Assembly (NCBI GenBank): GCA_947359465.1
Contig: OX375872.1
Span: 19,338,034-19,402,033, forward strand
Source: Metellina segmentata
Taxonomy: Eukaryota > Arthropoda > Arachnida > Araneae > Tetragnathidae
Reading direction: 5' to 3'
Length of the DNA: 64,000 bases
Positions within the stretch are counted from its first letter, which is position 1; each line of letters opens with the position of its first letter. The notes under the pieces were generated by a model that was not told where the DNA came from, searched no databases, and saw nothing but the letters and a program-made list of their open reading frames with translations. The position numbers were made by a program, and so were the translations under genes. This document shows, piece by piece, positions 11,950 through 22,600 of the stretch.

Positions 11950-12180
11950 ACAGCAGGTGTCAAGATGAAATCCACCCTTCCCTATCTCAAACTGAGCAGT
12001 TAAGTCGCACTTTTCAACACTTCCCACCCTCTTACGAATTCCTCGCATCCTTTCGGCCCATCCAATCATGTCCGATAAGACAGCAACCCCAAGGCTAGGA
12101 AATGAGGGGAATTCAAGAACCCCCCCACCCCCACCCCAAGAACTAAACAAAACCCCTTCGTTCATCTGACCCAAGGCATT
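11950..12180 (+). repeat. Dispersed repeat, family B
   Basis: CAGCAGGTGTCAAGATGAAA, TCCACCCTTCCC, then CCTCGCATCCTTTCGG and CCCATCCAATCAT recur at 44.82-44.95 kb with the same order. It has a CCCCCCACCCCCACCCC run near 12121. Not coding in any consistent frame. Confidence 0.7.
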
Positions 12181-12621
12181 AAAGAAGGAATCTATAGGGT
12201 CGTTATAGATGAGGGTTCCTTATCCATCCCGACAGGGACAGACCCAAGGACAGAGGGGGTCATTCTTGAAAACGCATCACCATAAATCTGTCTTCTTCCC
12301 ACTCTTCGTATCATGTGACTTGACTTCCTCCTTTCATTTCCACCGACGCAGCAACTGGACAAAGAGCAAAAAAATCCAAACTGGCATCCATGTGTCAAGG
12401 CGACATAACAGCGACCTTCGTGCCATGGGGTCATTCGTCCCCCCCATCTGTACTCCATCCATGGCCATCCCTTGTTAGCAGGTGGCGGACTCTCAGATGT
12501 GTCATTCCACCGCTCTCGTTTGTTTACAAAAATCTTCGTTTCGAATCCGTTCACATGAGGCGTGTTTGGCGAGGCTATAATGGTCCCGCTCTTCAAAATC
12601 GCGAAGATAAATGAATTAGAG
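12181..12621. other. Less AT-rich segment without a supported gene
   Basis: Several overlapping open frames exist on both strands between 12192 and 12614, which is expected where stops are rare. None shows a known domain. Parts resemble 45.65-45.87 kb (ATCTGACCCAAGGCAT), so this is probably repeat-derived. Confidence 0.5.
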
Positions 12622-13228
12622 CAGTGGTTTGCAAACTTAGTTAGTCCATGGACTCCTTCCTATATCAAAAACCTGACCATGAACATCCAAGTAAAAGAAC
12701 TCTTCAGAACTGCATAAATTGGAAAAAAGGGAATTTTAAACAAGACTTTGTTTTGATATAGGAATAATATCACAGCTAGTAATTTTGAAGTATTGAAATT
12801 TTTTGTACTAAGTGACAGAAAGTCGAAGTTTTTAGCTCTACTTATTGAAGCTGTTATTACCCAACTTAGATACCTGTGAATCATTCGTAGAATACAGTGC
12901 TTTTCTTTTTGTAAAAGCGCTGTAAAATCAACCTTTCTGTTCATTAAAAAATTGTTATTGATTGAGTTTAATTTGTCTACACTGATGACATTTATTTCTA
13001 TGACAAGCTCCGTTTTCCATATGCTACATAATGGAACTTTCTGGAAAAAGTCCGTTTGCTTCAAACTAAATAAGTCGCGAATGCCGTAAAATTTAGCCTG
13101 CTTGGACAAATAAAACGCGGGTTAATATGTAGCCCCTATAATATCCACAGGGTTCTAAAATATAACTGTACCAAATGTTGTGTAGATCTAACAGAAGTTC
13201 CGTTGTTCCACCTGCCGCTGAATGGAAT

Positions 13229-13306
13229 ATCAAAAAATATACAAAAACATCGGCTCCAATACATCGATGTTTTTTATAAAACATCGACATCGATGTCGCG
13301 TCCCTA
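13229..13306 (-). mobile_element. ACATCGATG-family short end
   Basis: Ends in CGATGTCGCGTCCCTA at 13306 and carries the CGGCTCCAATACATCGATGT block found at 11.1 and 54.9 kb. It is nested in the larger hAT-like element. Confidence 0.6.
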
Positions 13307-13415
13307 GTTGTTAGTTGATACAAGCTTGAGGGACCTCTTCAGATGAAACACTGGGAGAGGGAGGGGATGAGGCATATGGACATATTACCGGTGGCACTCC
13401 TTGAACAATTTAAGA

Positions 13416-13542
13416 CAGTGTTTTTCAAACGTGCGTATCTACTCAAGTTCCACCTAAACATGCTTTTACCTATCACGAAAAGCGGGGAGTAGGCTACCCC
13501 CGAAAGAAATTGCAGTCGTAAACCATTCTTAGAGAAACACTG
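13416..13542. mobile_element. 127-bp hAT-like MITE
   Basis: Left end CAGTGTTTTTCAAACGTG; right end in reverse complement CAGTGTTTCTCTAAGAATGG. The flanks ATTTAAGA and TTTTAGAA agree at 5 of 8. Nested in 12622-13660. Confidence 0.5.
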
Positions 13543-13660
13543 TTTTAGAAAGTAAAAAAATGCAAATAAAACTTTATTGTGTGTCCCATAAACGCTGAGG
13601 TACGCTTCAAGACCTTTTCGGAACTCCAGGGTTTCCGTGGAACACAGGTTGAAAACCCTG

Positions 13661-13705
13661 TACTAGATCAACACAGCGGGGTTTTAGCTGCGGTCCGTGG
13701 GAATA
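13661..13705 (-). mobile_element. SINE fragment right of the hAT insertion
   Basis: TACTAGATCAACACAGCGGG and GCTGCGGTCCG continue the SINE body from the point where the hAT-like element ends. Confidence 0.65.
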
Positions 13706-14020
13706 TTTGGGATTTTTTGCAATATAAAATTAACAAGCTAAAAATTTCCCATGAAAATTAACTTTGAAAATGGGAAAAATAAGACCAAAAATATAATTTT
13801 ATTTCATTCTGAAATTAAATAGTTTACTTGGTTATAATGAGAAATGTAAAATGAAATGGGGTCAATTACTAGTAGATGGTCAGTGATTAGTTTACCCTAG
13901 AAACAAATTTAGCAATTTTTACTTCGTAGTTAGTAATAAATAGTTAATTTAATAAAATAACCCTACTGTTTATGCAAGAAAAATTAACACTAGTTTAGCC
14001 ATTGATATCGTGAAATTATT
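13706..14020. other. No feature
   Basis: AT-rich sequence only. Confidence 0.5.
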
Positions 14021-14137
14021 TCATCTGACCGTGGATTAAAATTTCGTGAAGTCTTCGGATCTTTCCCTTGGGGAATGATCCCGGACCGTCGCTAATAGCC
14101 CGCTGTGTTGCTGCAGTGCGACGTTAATTAAATTAGC
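14021..14137 (+). mobile_element. SINE, 5'-truncated
   Basis: TTCATCTGACCGTGGATTAA, CTTCGGATCTTTCCC, then GACCGTCGCTAATAGCCCGC and GCAGTGCGACGTTAATTAAA. Body and tail only. Confidence 0.85.
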
Positions 14138-14712
14138 TACAAACCTTTCAAAATGTGTCCTCTTATTTAGAAACACTTATAAAAAAAATAAAGCAACAAT
14201 TCAATATCTACTTGGGAACAATTTGCCAACGAACCACTTTGAACAAATCGCTTTAAATCTCAACTCTATAGCAACTGGCAAAGCAAAAGATTGAATTATT
14301 TTCTACTCTTTTTTCAAATTTGGAATTTTATTCCGTATCCTTTAACAAGTTACTTCTGAACTTTCTAGATTCTCCCATCTCAACTTGACGATAAGATTTA
14401 AGATTTCTTGGCGATGCAAAAACAAGAATGAAAGCGGAAATTCCGATTTCAATGAACTAAAGGCTCCAGTTCATGCAATATTTTGGCGAGAGAAAATCTA
14501 TCAATCAATATAATTTCAACTATCAAATAATTTCTCAGATTAGAAATTCACACCAAATAAAAGAGAAAGCATCTGTTTTTGAAATTTTACACATCCAAAA
14601 TTTACAAATTCGTCTATTTCTTACGATATAAATGAATTTTTTTTTAAATACACTGACCTGCAGCAAATTCTTGGATTCGGAGCCGGTGCGATGTGGAAAC
14701 TCGATCAAACCC
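14138..14712. other. No gene recognised
   Basis: AT-rich DNA without terminal repeats or coding signature. Confidence 0.5.
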
Positions 14713-14714
14713 TA

Positions 14715-14800
14715 GACCCATGTACGTGGGGACTGGTGCACGTTCAATCTACCATGGCCTCAAATGTCGACGTTTGGCGTGGTGTGCCGGTTTGGATAAT
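14715..14800 (+). mobile_element. SINE fragment, type 2 head side
   Basis: GACTGGTGCACGTTCAATCT, ATGGCCTCAAATGTCGACG and TTTGGCGTGGTGTGC follow the type 2 module seen in reverse at 44.6 kb. The body is lost after about 14800. An AT dinucleotide run follows at 14918-14944. Confidence 0.55.
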
Positions 14801-15063
14801 TACTGTTCTGAACTTCTAAAAGCTATCAAATTTACCAAAAGCAGAAACTCGTTTGTTGTCATTGTTCGAGAATGAGTTTTCAGACATAAGATGCTTGTCT
14901 TCATGATCAGAAATGCAATATATATATATAAATATATATATATTGTGTTTGGACATAAAAAACACGCTAACAAATTGCTTAGAAATTTTATTTGTCAACT
15001 GAAAACTAAATCTTCAAATGGTACTGTAAAACTTTTTTTTTTATTATGTTAATGAGTTTCAGG

Positions 15064-15387
15064 TAATTTTGTAATTAACGTCGTACTAGAGCAACACAAC
15101 GGGCTATTGACGAATAACGGGCTATCAATCTTTTAAGGGATATTTCCAAGGAGAACACCTCGTAATTTTGAACCACGGTCAGATGACGAAGCAACATCTG
15201 AGCTGGCACCTCACTGTCCAAACTTCCACACCAACATAACGTGAGGACTTTCGGCCACGACAGATTATAGGTGCACCAGCCGCCTCTACACCATACGCTT
15301 ACAAACATCCATGCTCGGACCCGTATTAGAACCAGGAACCTTCCGATCTAGAGGTTAACACCTTAACCACTATACCGGTTGGTCGGC
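15064..15387 (-). mobile_element. SINE, full length, type 1 head
   Basis: Flanked by the perfect 13-bp duplication AATGAGTTTCAGG (15051-15063 and 15388-15400). Reading the minus strand, it starts GCCGACCAACCGGTATAGTG, has a pol III A-box-like TATAGTGGTTAAGG and a B-box region mutated to GGTTCTAATACGGG. It runs through the shared body and ends GACGTTAATTAC. The internal changes show it is not the youngest copy. Confidence 0.95.
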
Positions 15388-15508
15388 AATGAGTTTCAGG
15401 AGCGGACGAAATATTAAAAATTTTAATACAGCTAATTTTAATCGCCATTTTTTACAAGATACTAAGCATGAAAAATCTTAAAAGTAAAGTTGAAAATTAG
15501 CTCTAGGG

Positions 15509-15810
15509 AAACTAGTTGAAAATTACCGTCGCATTGGAGCAACATAACGACTATCAGCGGCGGTCTGGGATCAAAACTGAAAGGAAAGATCGAAGGACAC
15601 CACGTAATTTTGAACACACCTGAGCTGGAACCCCCCCCCCCCACTCTCCAAACGTCCACACCACACGCCAACGTGAGGACATGAGGTCACGACAAATTAA
15701 ACGTGCCCACCCCCTGCCCCCTTTGAATATGACGTTCTTTGATTAGATTCGAACTCTTAATCTCTCCAATTGCCAATCCGTTGCTTTTACAACCGGGCTA
15801 CGACGGCCCC
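15509..15810 (-). mobile_element. SINE, full length, type 2 head
   Basis: Flanked by AGCTCTAGGG on both sides (15499-15508 and 15811-15820). The minus strand starts GGGGCCGTCGTAGCCCGG and has the B-box-like GAGTTCGAATCTAATC. It then joins the body shared with type 1 copies and ends CGACGGTAATTTTC. A poly-C expansion sits at 15631-15642. Confidence 0.92.
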
Positions 15811-15820
15811 AGCTCTAGGG

Positions 15821-16098
15821 GTAAAATGAGCATTAACTGGGCAATTACTAGCTGGTTGACCCTGGTTTGTTAAAACTGTTCCGTTTGAAAAAATTGTTCG
15901 CTACATACGCTAGCTAGATGATAATCATAGTAGTGATCTACACAGACTAAACAATGCTTCACTACGATTGGGCTTAAAATTACATTTTTAACTTTGGATC
16001 CCCGAAATAAAATCCTAATTAAGATACAACACTGCGTCGTCAGATCATGATGCTTGACAAAAAGATTTCAGTACTCACCCTCAAAAAGCCGTATTGTT
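15821..16098. other. Flank between SINE and LINE, no feature
   Basis: No coding signature on either strand. Confidence 0.5.
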
Positions 16099-17823
16099 TC
16101 AGGACGTGATGGCTTCAAACGCACATGTGACGCGGCAAAAGTTCCGCAGGGCACCTGCTTGGCAATCTTCTCTTTCCAAAGTGCGATAACCAGCCGAATG
16201 TTGCAAACTTAAAAGTCGCCAATTGCAGTCGCAATCGCTTTTTTTCTCATGGGGAAGAAATAATTCAGCTTTTTCGTTAATTAGAATACCCTTATGTCCA
16301 GGGGTCCACACTAGTATGATGTTGTTGTATTGGCTTTTTTTACATAGAATCTTATGAAGTTGCAGTATAATGCAGTTTGAGTTTTTGTTAATGTTTTCTA
16401 GGCTGGATAGAACGCTGTAACTGTCGCTTATTATAATGATATTTTGGTTTTTTTCAACCCAGTCTTGTATTGCTTTGAAAATTGCCATAGCTTTTATTGT
16501 GAAAATTGAGTTTAGGTTATTTACGGTGTAGCTTCGTTCTACGAATAATTTAGGAATGACAATTCCAAGTGAGCTATTAGAGTTGGTTTTTGACCCATCT
16601 GTCCCTATTATAATGTGGTTTGGTAAAGTTTTTAAAAAGTTTTCAAAAGAGGGGGGGGTTTGCAGTATTTTATCAGGAAGATTTTTATTTTGGAAGAGGA
16701 AGTTTTGAAGATAAATTTTGTAATTAAAATTAGAAGTGGGTGGGCACCAAGGAATAATGTCACTTTTTGTGATGCAGAGATCTTCGAAGCAATTAATCAT
16801 ACTTGCAGATATTGGTTTTTTTTTATTGGTCCAAGAAGCGTAAATAATAGAGGGTGGGTTGTAAAAGAGATCGTAAATTGGAGACCATTTTCTCAGGCTG
16901 ATATGTTTAATGTAGAAGGTAGTTTTTAGTAAGTTGTGTCGTTGTTGGAGAGATGAAGCTTGAGTCTCGGAGTGTAGAATTTCTATAGGAGTGTATTTTG
17001 GTAAGCCAGTTGCGATTCTGAGCATGGAGTTGAAAATGGGGTTGATTTTTTTGTAATGTGAGGTTGAAGCAGTACTGAGAATGGGAGCTCCAAAATCTAA
17101 TTGGCTGCGGATAGTAGTATTGCCTATTTGCAAAAGATGTTTGGTGCAAGCACCCCATCTCTTAGACGCAATGAATTTGAAAGCATTTAGGGTACGAGAA
17201 GATTTGGATTGTAGGTATTGAAAGTGGTTGTTCCAGGTCAGGTTCTTGTCAAAGATTAGGCCCAAGATTTTAAGTTTGTTTACTTCTGGAATGATAGTGT
17301 TATTTATTTTTATGTTGCATTTTTGGGAATTTTTATTCTGGGAAAAATTGATAATGTTGCATTTGTTTAAGCTGATGGTTAGTTTCCATTGGTTACACCA
17401 ATTGTTAATGATTTTTATAGTTGTTTGGATTGCTTCTGTAGATTCAGTTAGAGATTTATTTTTGGTGTATATAAAAATATCGTCAGCATATATTAGGCAT
17501 TTGACATGTGTAGGGATGCGTGCAAATAAATCATCAAGGAAAATAAGGAAGAGAAAAGGGCTGAGAATGCAACCTTGAGGTAGGCCTCGAGAGGTTTGTC
17601 TAGTATTTGAAAAGGTGTTACGCCATCTTACCTGGCAAGTTCTATGATTAAGAAAATTGAAAATCCAAAGGGCTATTTTTCCTGTGATACCTTTTTTTTG
17701 TAGTTTGGACATGAGCCCATCTATCCACACTGAATCATATGCTCCCTTTAAGTCGATGGAGGCGAAAACTGTATGATTTTTTTGTTTTTTAGCAGTTAAG
17801 ATGTCAGTGTGAATTTGGGTCAA
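16099..17823 (-). pseudogene. LINE ORF2, second part: RT core and RNase H
   Basis: The 574-residue frame continues the RT from 17871-19412 after a one-base shift; its frame is open back to about 17890 without an ATG. Motif A is FASIDLKGAYDSVW (Asp at residue 24), RGLPQGCILSP precedes it in the usual palm order, and the catalytic box is IYADDIFIY at residues 111-119. RNase H starts at IIIGTDGSK (Asp near 409), has ISDSYSVLSSL, and ends in WTPGHKGI. The family's catalytic Glu is replaced: the block reads FTIKAMAIFKAI, with Lys near residue 443. After about 16245 the frame runs into unrelated DNA for some 50 codons before its stop, so the end of the protein is not native. Probably dead. Confidence 0.9.
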
Positions 17824-17870
17824 TAGAGTAATACAACTTCTATGTTGAAGAAAACCGTGATTGTTTTTAT

Positions 17871-19412
17871 TTATGTTTTTTTATTGTAGTAAATGTCTTC
17901 TACGAGTCTATTGAGGATCATTCTTTCTAGGATTTTTGCAAAGGTGGAAGTTAGAGATATAGGCCTGTAAGAGGTTAAGTTTTGTGGATTTTTGTGTGGT
18001 TTAAGGATAGGAATGATGAGGGAGTGGGTCCAAGATATGGGGATCGAGCCAGTGTTAAAACTGGTGTTAAGAATTTTTAAAATATATTTCTGGATATTAT
18101 CAGGAGATATTTTGATCATTGTAATGGTGACTTTGTCCATTCCAGGGGTTGATTTTCTTATTTGGGTGATGGCTTTAGCGAATTCATTCCAAGTAAATAT
18201 GTTGTTGATTGAATTATTGTGGTAGTCAACAAAACTAAGGGGAAGGGGATCTAAGTATTCATCAGCAGTGTAAAGTTTATTAAAAAGGTTAGCTTGTTCT
18301 TGTGGGCAATGTATTTTCGTATTGTTTATTTGAATAATATTAAATGAATTTTTTTGTTGGTTGGAAGAATCTTTTAATCTTTGTAAGATTTTATAAATAT
18401 TTTTGTTTTGGGCAACTGTTTTGCATGTAGTAAACCAAAAATTTTTTTTAAGTTTCTGAATTAAATCTTTTAATTTGTTTTTATATTTTTTATATTGGTC
18501 CCAGTCAGATGTGCTTAAGTTTGTTTTAGTTTTGGTAAGGTGTCGTCTGGCTTTGGCTCTTAGATAGCTGCATCTAGAGTTCCACCAAGGGGCTCTAGGT
18601 GGGGAAAGTTTTTTTAGAGATTGAGAATTCTCAATGGCTTTCTGGAAAAGGTCATTGAGAAGATAGGGATCATTTATATTTCTTTGGATATTGTTTAGAG
18701 TTTTGATGAAGTAGTTCCAATCAAAGTGGATCGAAAGATTTGGTCTATTGTTGTTTGGTTTGTGATACAAAAAATTTATGGGGAAATGGTCGCTCCCAAA
18801 ATTATCTTGGTGAGCTTGCCAAGATGTAATTGGGGGACAGTTATTGGAAGTTAAAGTAAGGTCGATAGCAGATATGGCACCACTGTTGCTGATGTGGGTT
18901 GCAGTTTGGTGGTTGAGGATCATAAGATTTTGGTTATTAATCCATTTCATCAGGTTTTTTCCACTGCTATTATCCTTGAAGCCCCAATTATGGTGTGTTG
19001 AATTAAAGTCACCTGCAATGATATAAAGGTTGTTGGGATCCAATCTGAGGTTGTCAAGCATCCCTACATTTTTTATTCCTTTCGGACAATAGATGTTAAT
19101 GATGTGGAAAGTAATGTTGTTGAGGTGGACTTTCACTTCCTGGGATTCAAAATCCCGATTTTGTTCTTCCTTTACGAGTTGTGCACTTATATTTTGATCG
19201 ATGGCTATTAGTAGTCCTCCTCCTCTAAAAGGACCAGGTCTGTCAAAACGAAAAATGTTTTTTTTGAAGAGAGTGAATCGGATGTCCGGTTTTAAAAAGG
19301 TTTCTTGTAGGATTAAAATGTTAGCTTGGCTGAAATATTTATTATGATTGAGGTCAAATCGGCGTGCTCTGGCACCCTGGCAGTTCCATTGAATACAGTT
19401 GAGATCAAACAT
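17871..19412 (-). pseudogene. LINE ORF2, first part: endonuclease and RT N-terminus
   Basis: The 513-residue frame starts at ATG with MFDLNCIQWNCQG, an APE-type endonuclease start. Catalytic positions look intact: LQETFL (Glu 37), AGDFNSTHHNWG (Asp 135), IDLTLTS near 184-190 and GSDHFPI (Asp 208, His 209). The linker contains a WWNSRC motif. RT begins near STPGMDKVT and LTSYRPISLTSTFAKILERM. The frame ends in a stop right after a run of seven A in the coding sense near 17880. The next part is in the frame one base away. A single indel in that homopolymer is the simplest explanation. It is close to intact otherwise. Confidence 0.92.
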
Positions 19413-19465
19413 GGTTGTAAGAAAAATAAAGAAATGAAATTCAAGAAAGAAGGTTGTGGCTGGAA

Positions 19466-20551
19466 CTATTGGTATTCCATTTTGCCGTCTGTGATTGATA
19501 GGTCGAGTTGTGATTGTGAATGAGAAGTTTTTGTTTGTTTATTTTGGGACTGCAAAGTTTTTATATCTTCTCTGAAACGTTTTATAGTAGAGGTAATTTT
19601 GTTAGGATTTGTATTTGTAGTGTTTGGTAATAGATTTTTTCTTTCCCACTCTAGTTTTTGTTGTTCTTTAGTTTGTAGAGTTAGATCTTGAGTACTTTGT
19701 TGTATTTGGTTATTTTCTGGTATAGTTGTAGCATTATTTATGGTAGTATTTTCCTTTGTTTCATAGATGATATTTTCTTTTGGTATAATATTATTTTCGA
19801 CCATTTGTGTCAAAATATACATTTGGTTTATTTGAATTTGTTCTATTATTGTTAAGATCGGTTTTAATGATTCGAGTATTATTTCTTTTATATCGTTGTT
19901 CTTTAATGTTTCCTTTTGTTCTATAGGTTGATTGTTAATTGGTTGTGTTACGGCCTTTGCATATGAAACTTTTAGTTTATTTTTGGCTTCAATATAAGAT
20001 GTTAAGTTTTCGTTTTTGTATTTTAGTATCTCGGTTTCTGTTTTTCTAACTTCACAAGTTTCATCGTCTGCAGTGTGTGGTTTTTTACAGTTTTTGCAGC
20101 ATTTTTTATTTGGGTTGGGGCATATGTTAGCGGGGTGGTCTTCAGAGCAGATTTTGCATTTTTGGTTTGATCTGCAGTTTTTATGTCCATGGCCAAAGAC
20201 CCAGCAGTTTATGCACTGTCTGGGTTTTTCAATGAAGAGGTTTAGGTTATGTATCAGCATTCCTATATGAACTTTGTTTTTGATTTTAATTTGAGGGGTG
20301 GGTGTGCCAAATTTAATAGTTTTCAGGGGAATTTTTGTGTGATTGAAGTTTTTTTGAAATCGGGTTATATGCGAGATTCTTATTCCTTGTTCTTCTAAGT
20401 CTTCAATTATGTCCTCTATGTCTATTTCAGTTTCAATTCCATTAAGGATATATTGAGTTATTAGATTATCGGTAGTAAGTTTGGTGTCAACTGTTGTGTT
20501 TAAAATCATTTTGATTTTAGTGGCTTCATGGGCGGTTTGTTTACCAAACAC
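19466..20551 (-). pseudogene. LINE ORF1 (Gag-like, three zinc knuckles)
   Basis: This nucleic-acid-binding protein coats element RNA. The frame listed opens at a GTG, but it reads back in the same frame to about 20700 (KDIYKHFSSHQHISECRRT), so the true start is upstream. Near 20700 a stop and a one-base shift separate it from a further plausible segment reaching about 20790. Three CCHC-type knuckles follow: CINCWVFGHGHKNC, CKICSEDHPANIC and CKNCKKPHTADDETC, around residues 113-165. The C-terminal half is rich in Asn, Thr, Gln and Lys. No RRM could be confirmed. It ends 53 bases before the ORF2 ATG. Confidence 0.85.
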
Positions 20552-20800
20552 TGTTATGATAAAATTATTACTACGGGTGCGTCGGCATTCTGAAATATGT
20601 TGGTGAGATGAGAAGTGTTTATATATGTCTTTTTTAATTGTGTACAGGTTTTTGTGTTGAATTGGGTTTGATGGGCGGATAATGAAAGTGAAGATATTTT
20701 TCCCTCATCACTGCAATAGTCGATAAGTTCGTTGTCTGATATGAGTTCATGTGTACCCGTTGGGTACGACGTATGGTCGTCACCCGTTTATCGTTTTCTT

Positions 20801-21238
20801 TCGCTTCAGAGATTAGGTAAAGGAAAATACTACTTACCCAAGTAGTAGATACAGAAAAATCAAAGCCCTAGGGAAATTTCACTAGGGAAATAATAATATC
20901 AAAAGACCAAAGAACTAAGCAGCCTAAAGCCTTGAAGTCGAATCCAAAAATCTTGGAAAGCAAATTAAGTCGGAGCAGACAAGCAACCGACCTCCTCTCC
21001 GACAGACCGACAAAAAACACCAAACTATACTTTTCCGTGATTTCTCACTCTCTCACAGTCGGCGTTACTCAAAACAAATTGCACATAGACTACATGCAAT
21101 GTGAGCTCAATTTGAAGTACATTTTTGCATTGTCCTCACTACCTTGAGGAACACATATAAAGCCTCTGTAAGAGACATCTATGCAAATACTATGCCATAT
21201 ATACCTTAAATCATATACTTAAATCATTTGAACACAGA
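20801..21238. other. Possible LINE 5' leader or flank
   Basis: No coding signature. The segment 20930-21060 is less AT-rich and could be leader sequence of the LINE, but nothing marks the boundary. Confidence 0.3.
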
Positions 21239-21253
21239 ACCTATTGAACCGGG

Positions 21254-21368
21254 TGGTTCAAAATTACGAAGTGTTGTCCTCGAATCTTTCCCTTAAGGGA
21301 CTGATCCCGGACCGTCGTCAATAGCCCGTTGTGTTGCTCTAGTACGACGTTAACTAAAATTACCAATT
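21254..21368 (+). mobile_element. SINE, 5'-truncated, perfect 15-bp duplication
   Basis: ACCTATTGAACCGGG flanks both sides (21239-21253 and 21369-21383). The copy starts inside the body at TGGTTCAAAATTACGAAG and ends GACGTTAACTAAAATTACCAATT. This is a textbook target-primed, truncated insertion. Confidence 0.95.
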
Positions 21369-21451
21369 ACCTATTGAACCGGGGAATATACTACTCATCT
21401 AGTTTTTTTGAGAACAATTATACAGGATTTGTTATTGAGCAGGGAGAGGTA

Positions 21452-21595
21452 TTTTTTTTAATTAACGTCGCACTGGAGCAACGCAACGGGCTATTGGCTA
21501 CGGTCCGCGATCCATTCTAAAGGGAAAGATTCGAGGACAACACTTAATTTTGAACCATGGTCAGATGACGAGGTCAACCCATTCTCCAAACTTGT
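21452..21595 (-). mobile_element. SINE, partial
   Basis: TTAATTAACGTCGCACTGGA through GGTCAGATGACGAGG, then CATTCTCCAAACTTG with about 20 bases of the body missing between them. The head is absent and no duplication was seen. Confidence 0.85.
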
Positions 21596-22059
21596 ACGAA
21601 TGAAGTTTGAACTTTATTTTCATCATACCTGTATTTTAAGTATGAAGTTGAATATTCCTAAAGTTAGTTATTTAGTTGCGGTGAATAATCACATTTTTAA
21701 TTTTTTTTTTTTGTCTACTAAAATAAAGATGTTCACGAAAATAGCCATTTGAGTGATCGAGTCTTTTTTGGTGAAGCTGTTTCTAAGTAGTTTCACATTC
21801 TAGAAATTCTTATAATTCGTTAAGGTGCATTCTGTACAAGTTTCACAAAAATCGAAAGGGATCGAGCGGGAATCGCGTTCGAAATTTAACCACAGAACAG
21901 ACCCATTTTCAATTCGAAAACTTGGGCTCTATTGAAAGTAAAACTATATTTACCATTTGTATAATTAATTGGGTAATTTTAACCAGAATTATAATTTATA
22001 AACTTCATTATTAACATTTACTTTTAAATATTAGTATTTGTGTATTTCACTCAGTTGAT
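21596..22059. other. No feature
   Basis: AT-rich flank of the Merlin relic. No terminal repeats identified. Confidence 0.5.
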
Positions 22060-22600
22060 GTATCTAGAACTACGAAAATCTACATACAAACTAGTTCTGG
22101 TAGTTCCTGGAGCAACATGTTTCAAAATTAAGGGCATAAGAGTTGCTGCATTTCTTCTGTTGTTGGGGGAAACATCAAACCGAATTTCTTAGGTCTCCCT
22201 CTGAATGAGGCTAACTCCCAAGTCCCTTCCCTCAATCTACCAACATGGTACTTCCTTCTTACTACCTTAGATTCGTCAATTTCAACTACCATTCCAGGGC
22301 CTCCTAAAAGACTCCATCTTGGTGGTTGACCATAAAGTCAGTTTAAATTTCCCTACAGTAGCGGAACCAGTCAGCTACTGTCTCCCAGCTGGTTGTTCCA
22401 CTTCTGTCTGATGAATTTAAAATTGTCTGATCATAAGACAATCCTTGAGTAAAACAAAAAGTAATTTTCATTACCTTTTCCGGGGATAGCTTCGTATTAG
22501 TGAACCACGTACCATGCGCCCTTGAGACACCCTCTTCTCTTCCAGAACGGTGGTGGGTTTTTTTGGCATCTGAAGATTCCGAATCCTTTTCGATTGTCTA
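22060..22600 (-). pseudogene. Dead Merlin-superfamily (IS1595/ISXO2-like) transposase
   Basis: Cut-and-paste transposase relic of the Merlin superfamily. Reading the minus strand across three or more frame changes, the order is: a cysteine-type segment RCQKN near 22575; GTWFTNTKLSPEKVMKITFC and QGLSYDQTIL; SWETVADWFRYCREI near 22370; then GGPGMVVEIDESKVVRRKYH near 22290, which holds the first catalytic Asp. Next come WELASFRGRPKKFGL and RRNAATLMPLILKHVAPGTT near 22100. The second Asp and later residues are not visible. All segments lie in family order. Stops after CREI and the frame shifts make it non-functional. The 22471-22797 open frame on this strand is a different frame and not the real product. 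Confidence 0.85.

Larger units (their letters stand above)
12622..13660. mobile_element. hAT-like non-autonomous element, about 1.04 kb
   Basis: Left end CAGTGGTTTGCAAACTTAG; right end in reverse complement CAGGGTTTTCAACCTGTG. Both are typical of hAT termini. The flanking 8-mers are AATTAGAG and TACTAGAT (5 of 8). The right flank runs straight into SINE sequence, so the target was probably the SINE word TACTAGAG. The 12660-13109 minus-strand open frame has no recognisable domain. Smaller elements sit inside it. Confidence 0.6.
16240..20800 (-). mobile_element. Non-LTR retrotransposon, nearly complete, 3' end missing
   Basis: The minus strand carries ORF1 (about 20800 to 19466) and ORF2 (19412 to about 16245) in the usual order, 53 bases apart. 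Domains are zinc knuckles, APE-type endonuclease, reverse transcriptase and RNase H. This fits the I/Jockey group in the broad sense; I cannot fix the clade without a tree. The RNase H domain stops short, and no 3' UTR or terminal repeat follows. The copy is therefore cut at its 3' side, the opposite of ordinary 5' truncation. No flanking duplication was found. Confidence 0.9.

Noticed and set aside
12192..12614. Four overlapping open frames on both strands
   Set aside because: Less AT-rich sequence has few stops. The frames overlap on both strands, show no domain, and part of the segment repeats near 45.7 kb.
17871..17890. Programmed frameshift in LINE ORF2 at a seven-A run
   Set aside because: Nothing resembles a slippery heptamer plus stimulatory structure, and other lesions exist. 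A homopolymer indel is simpler.
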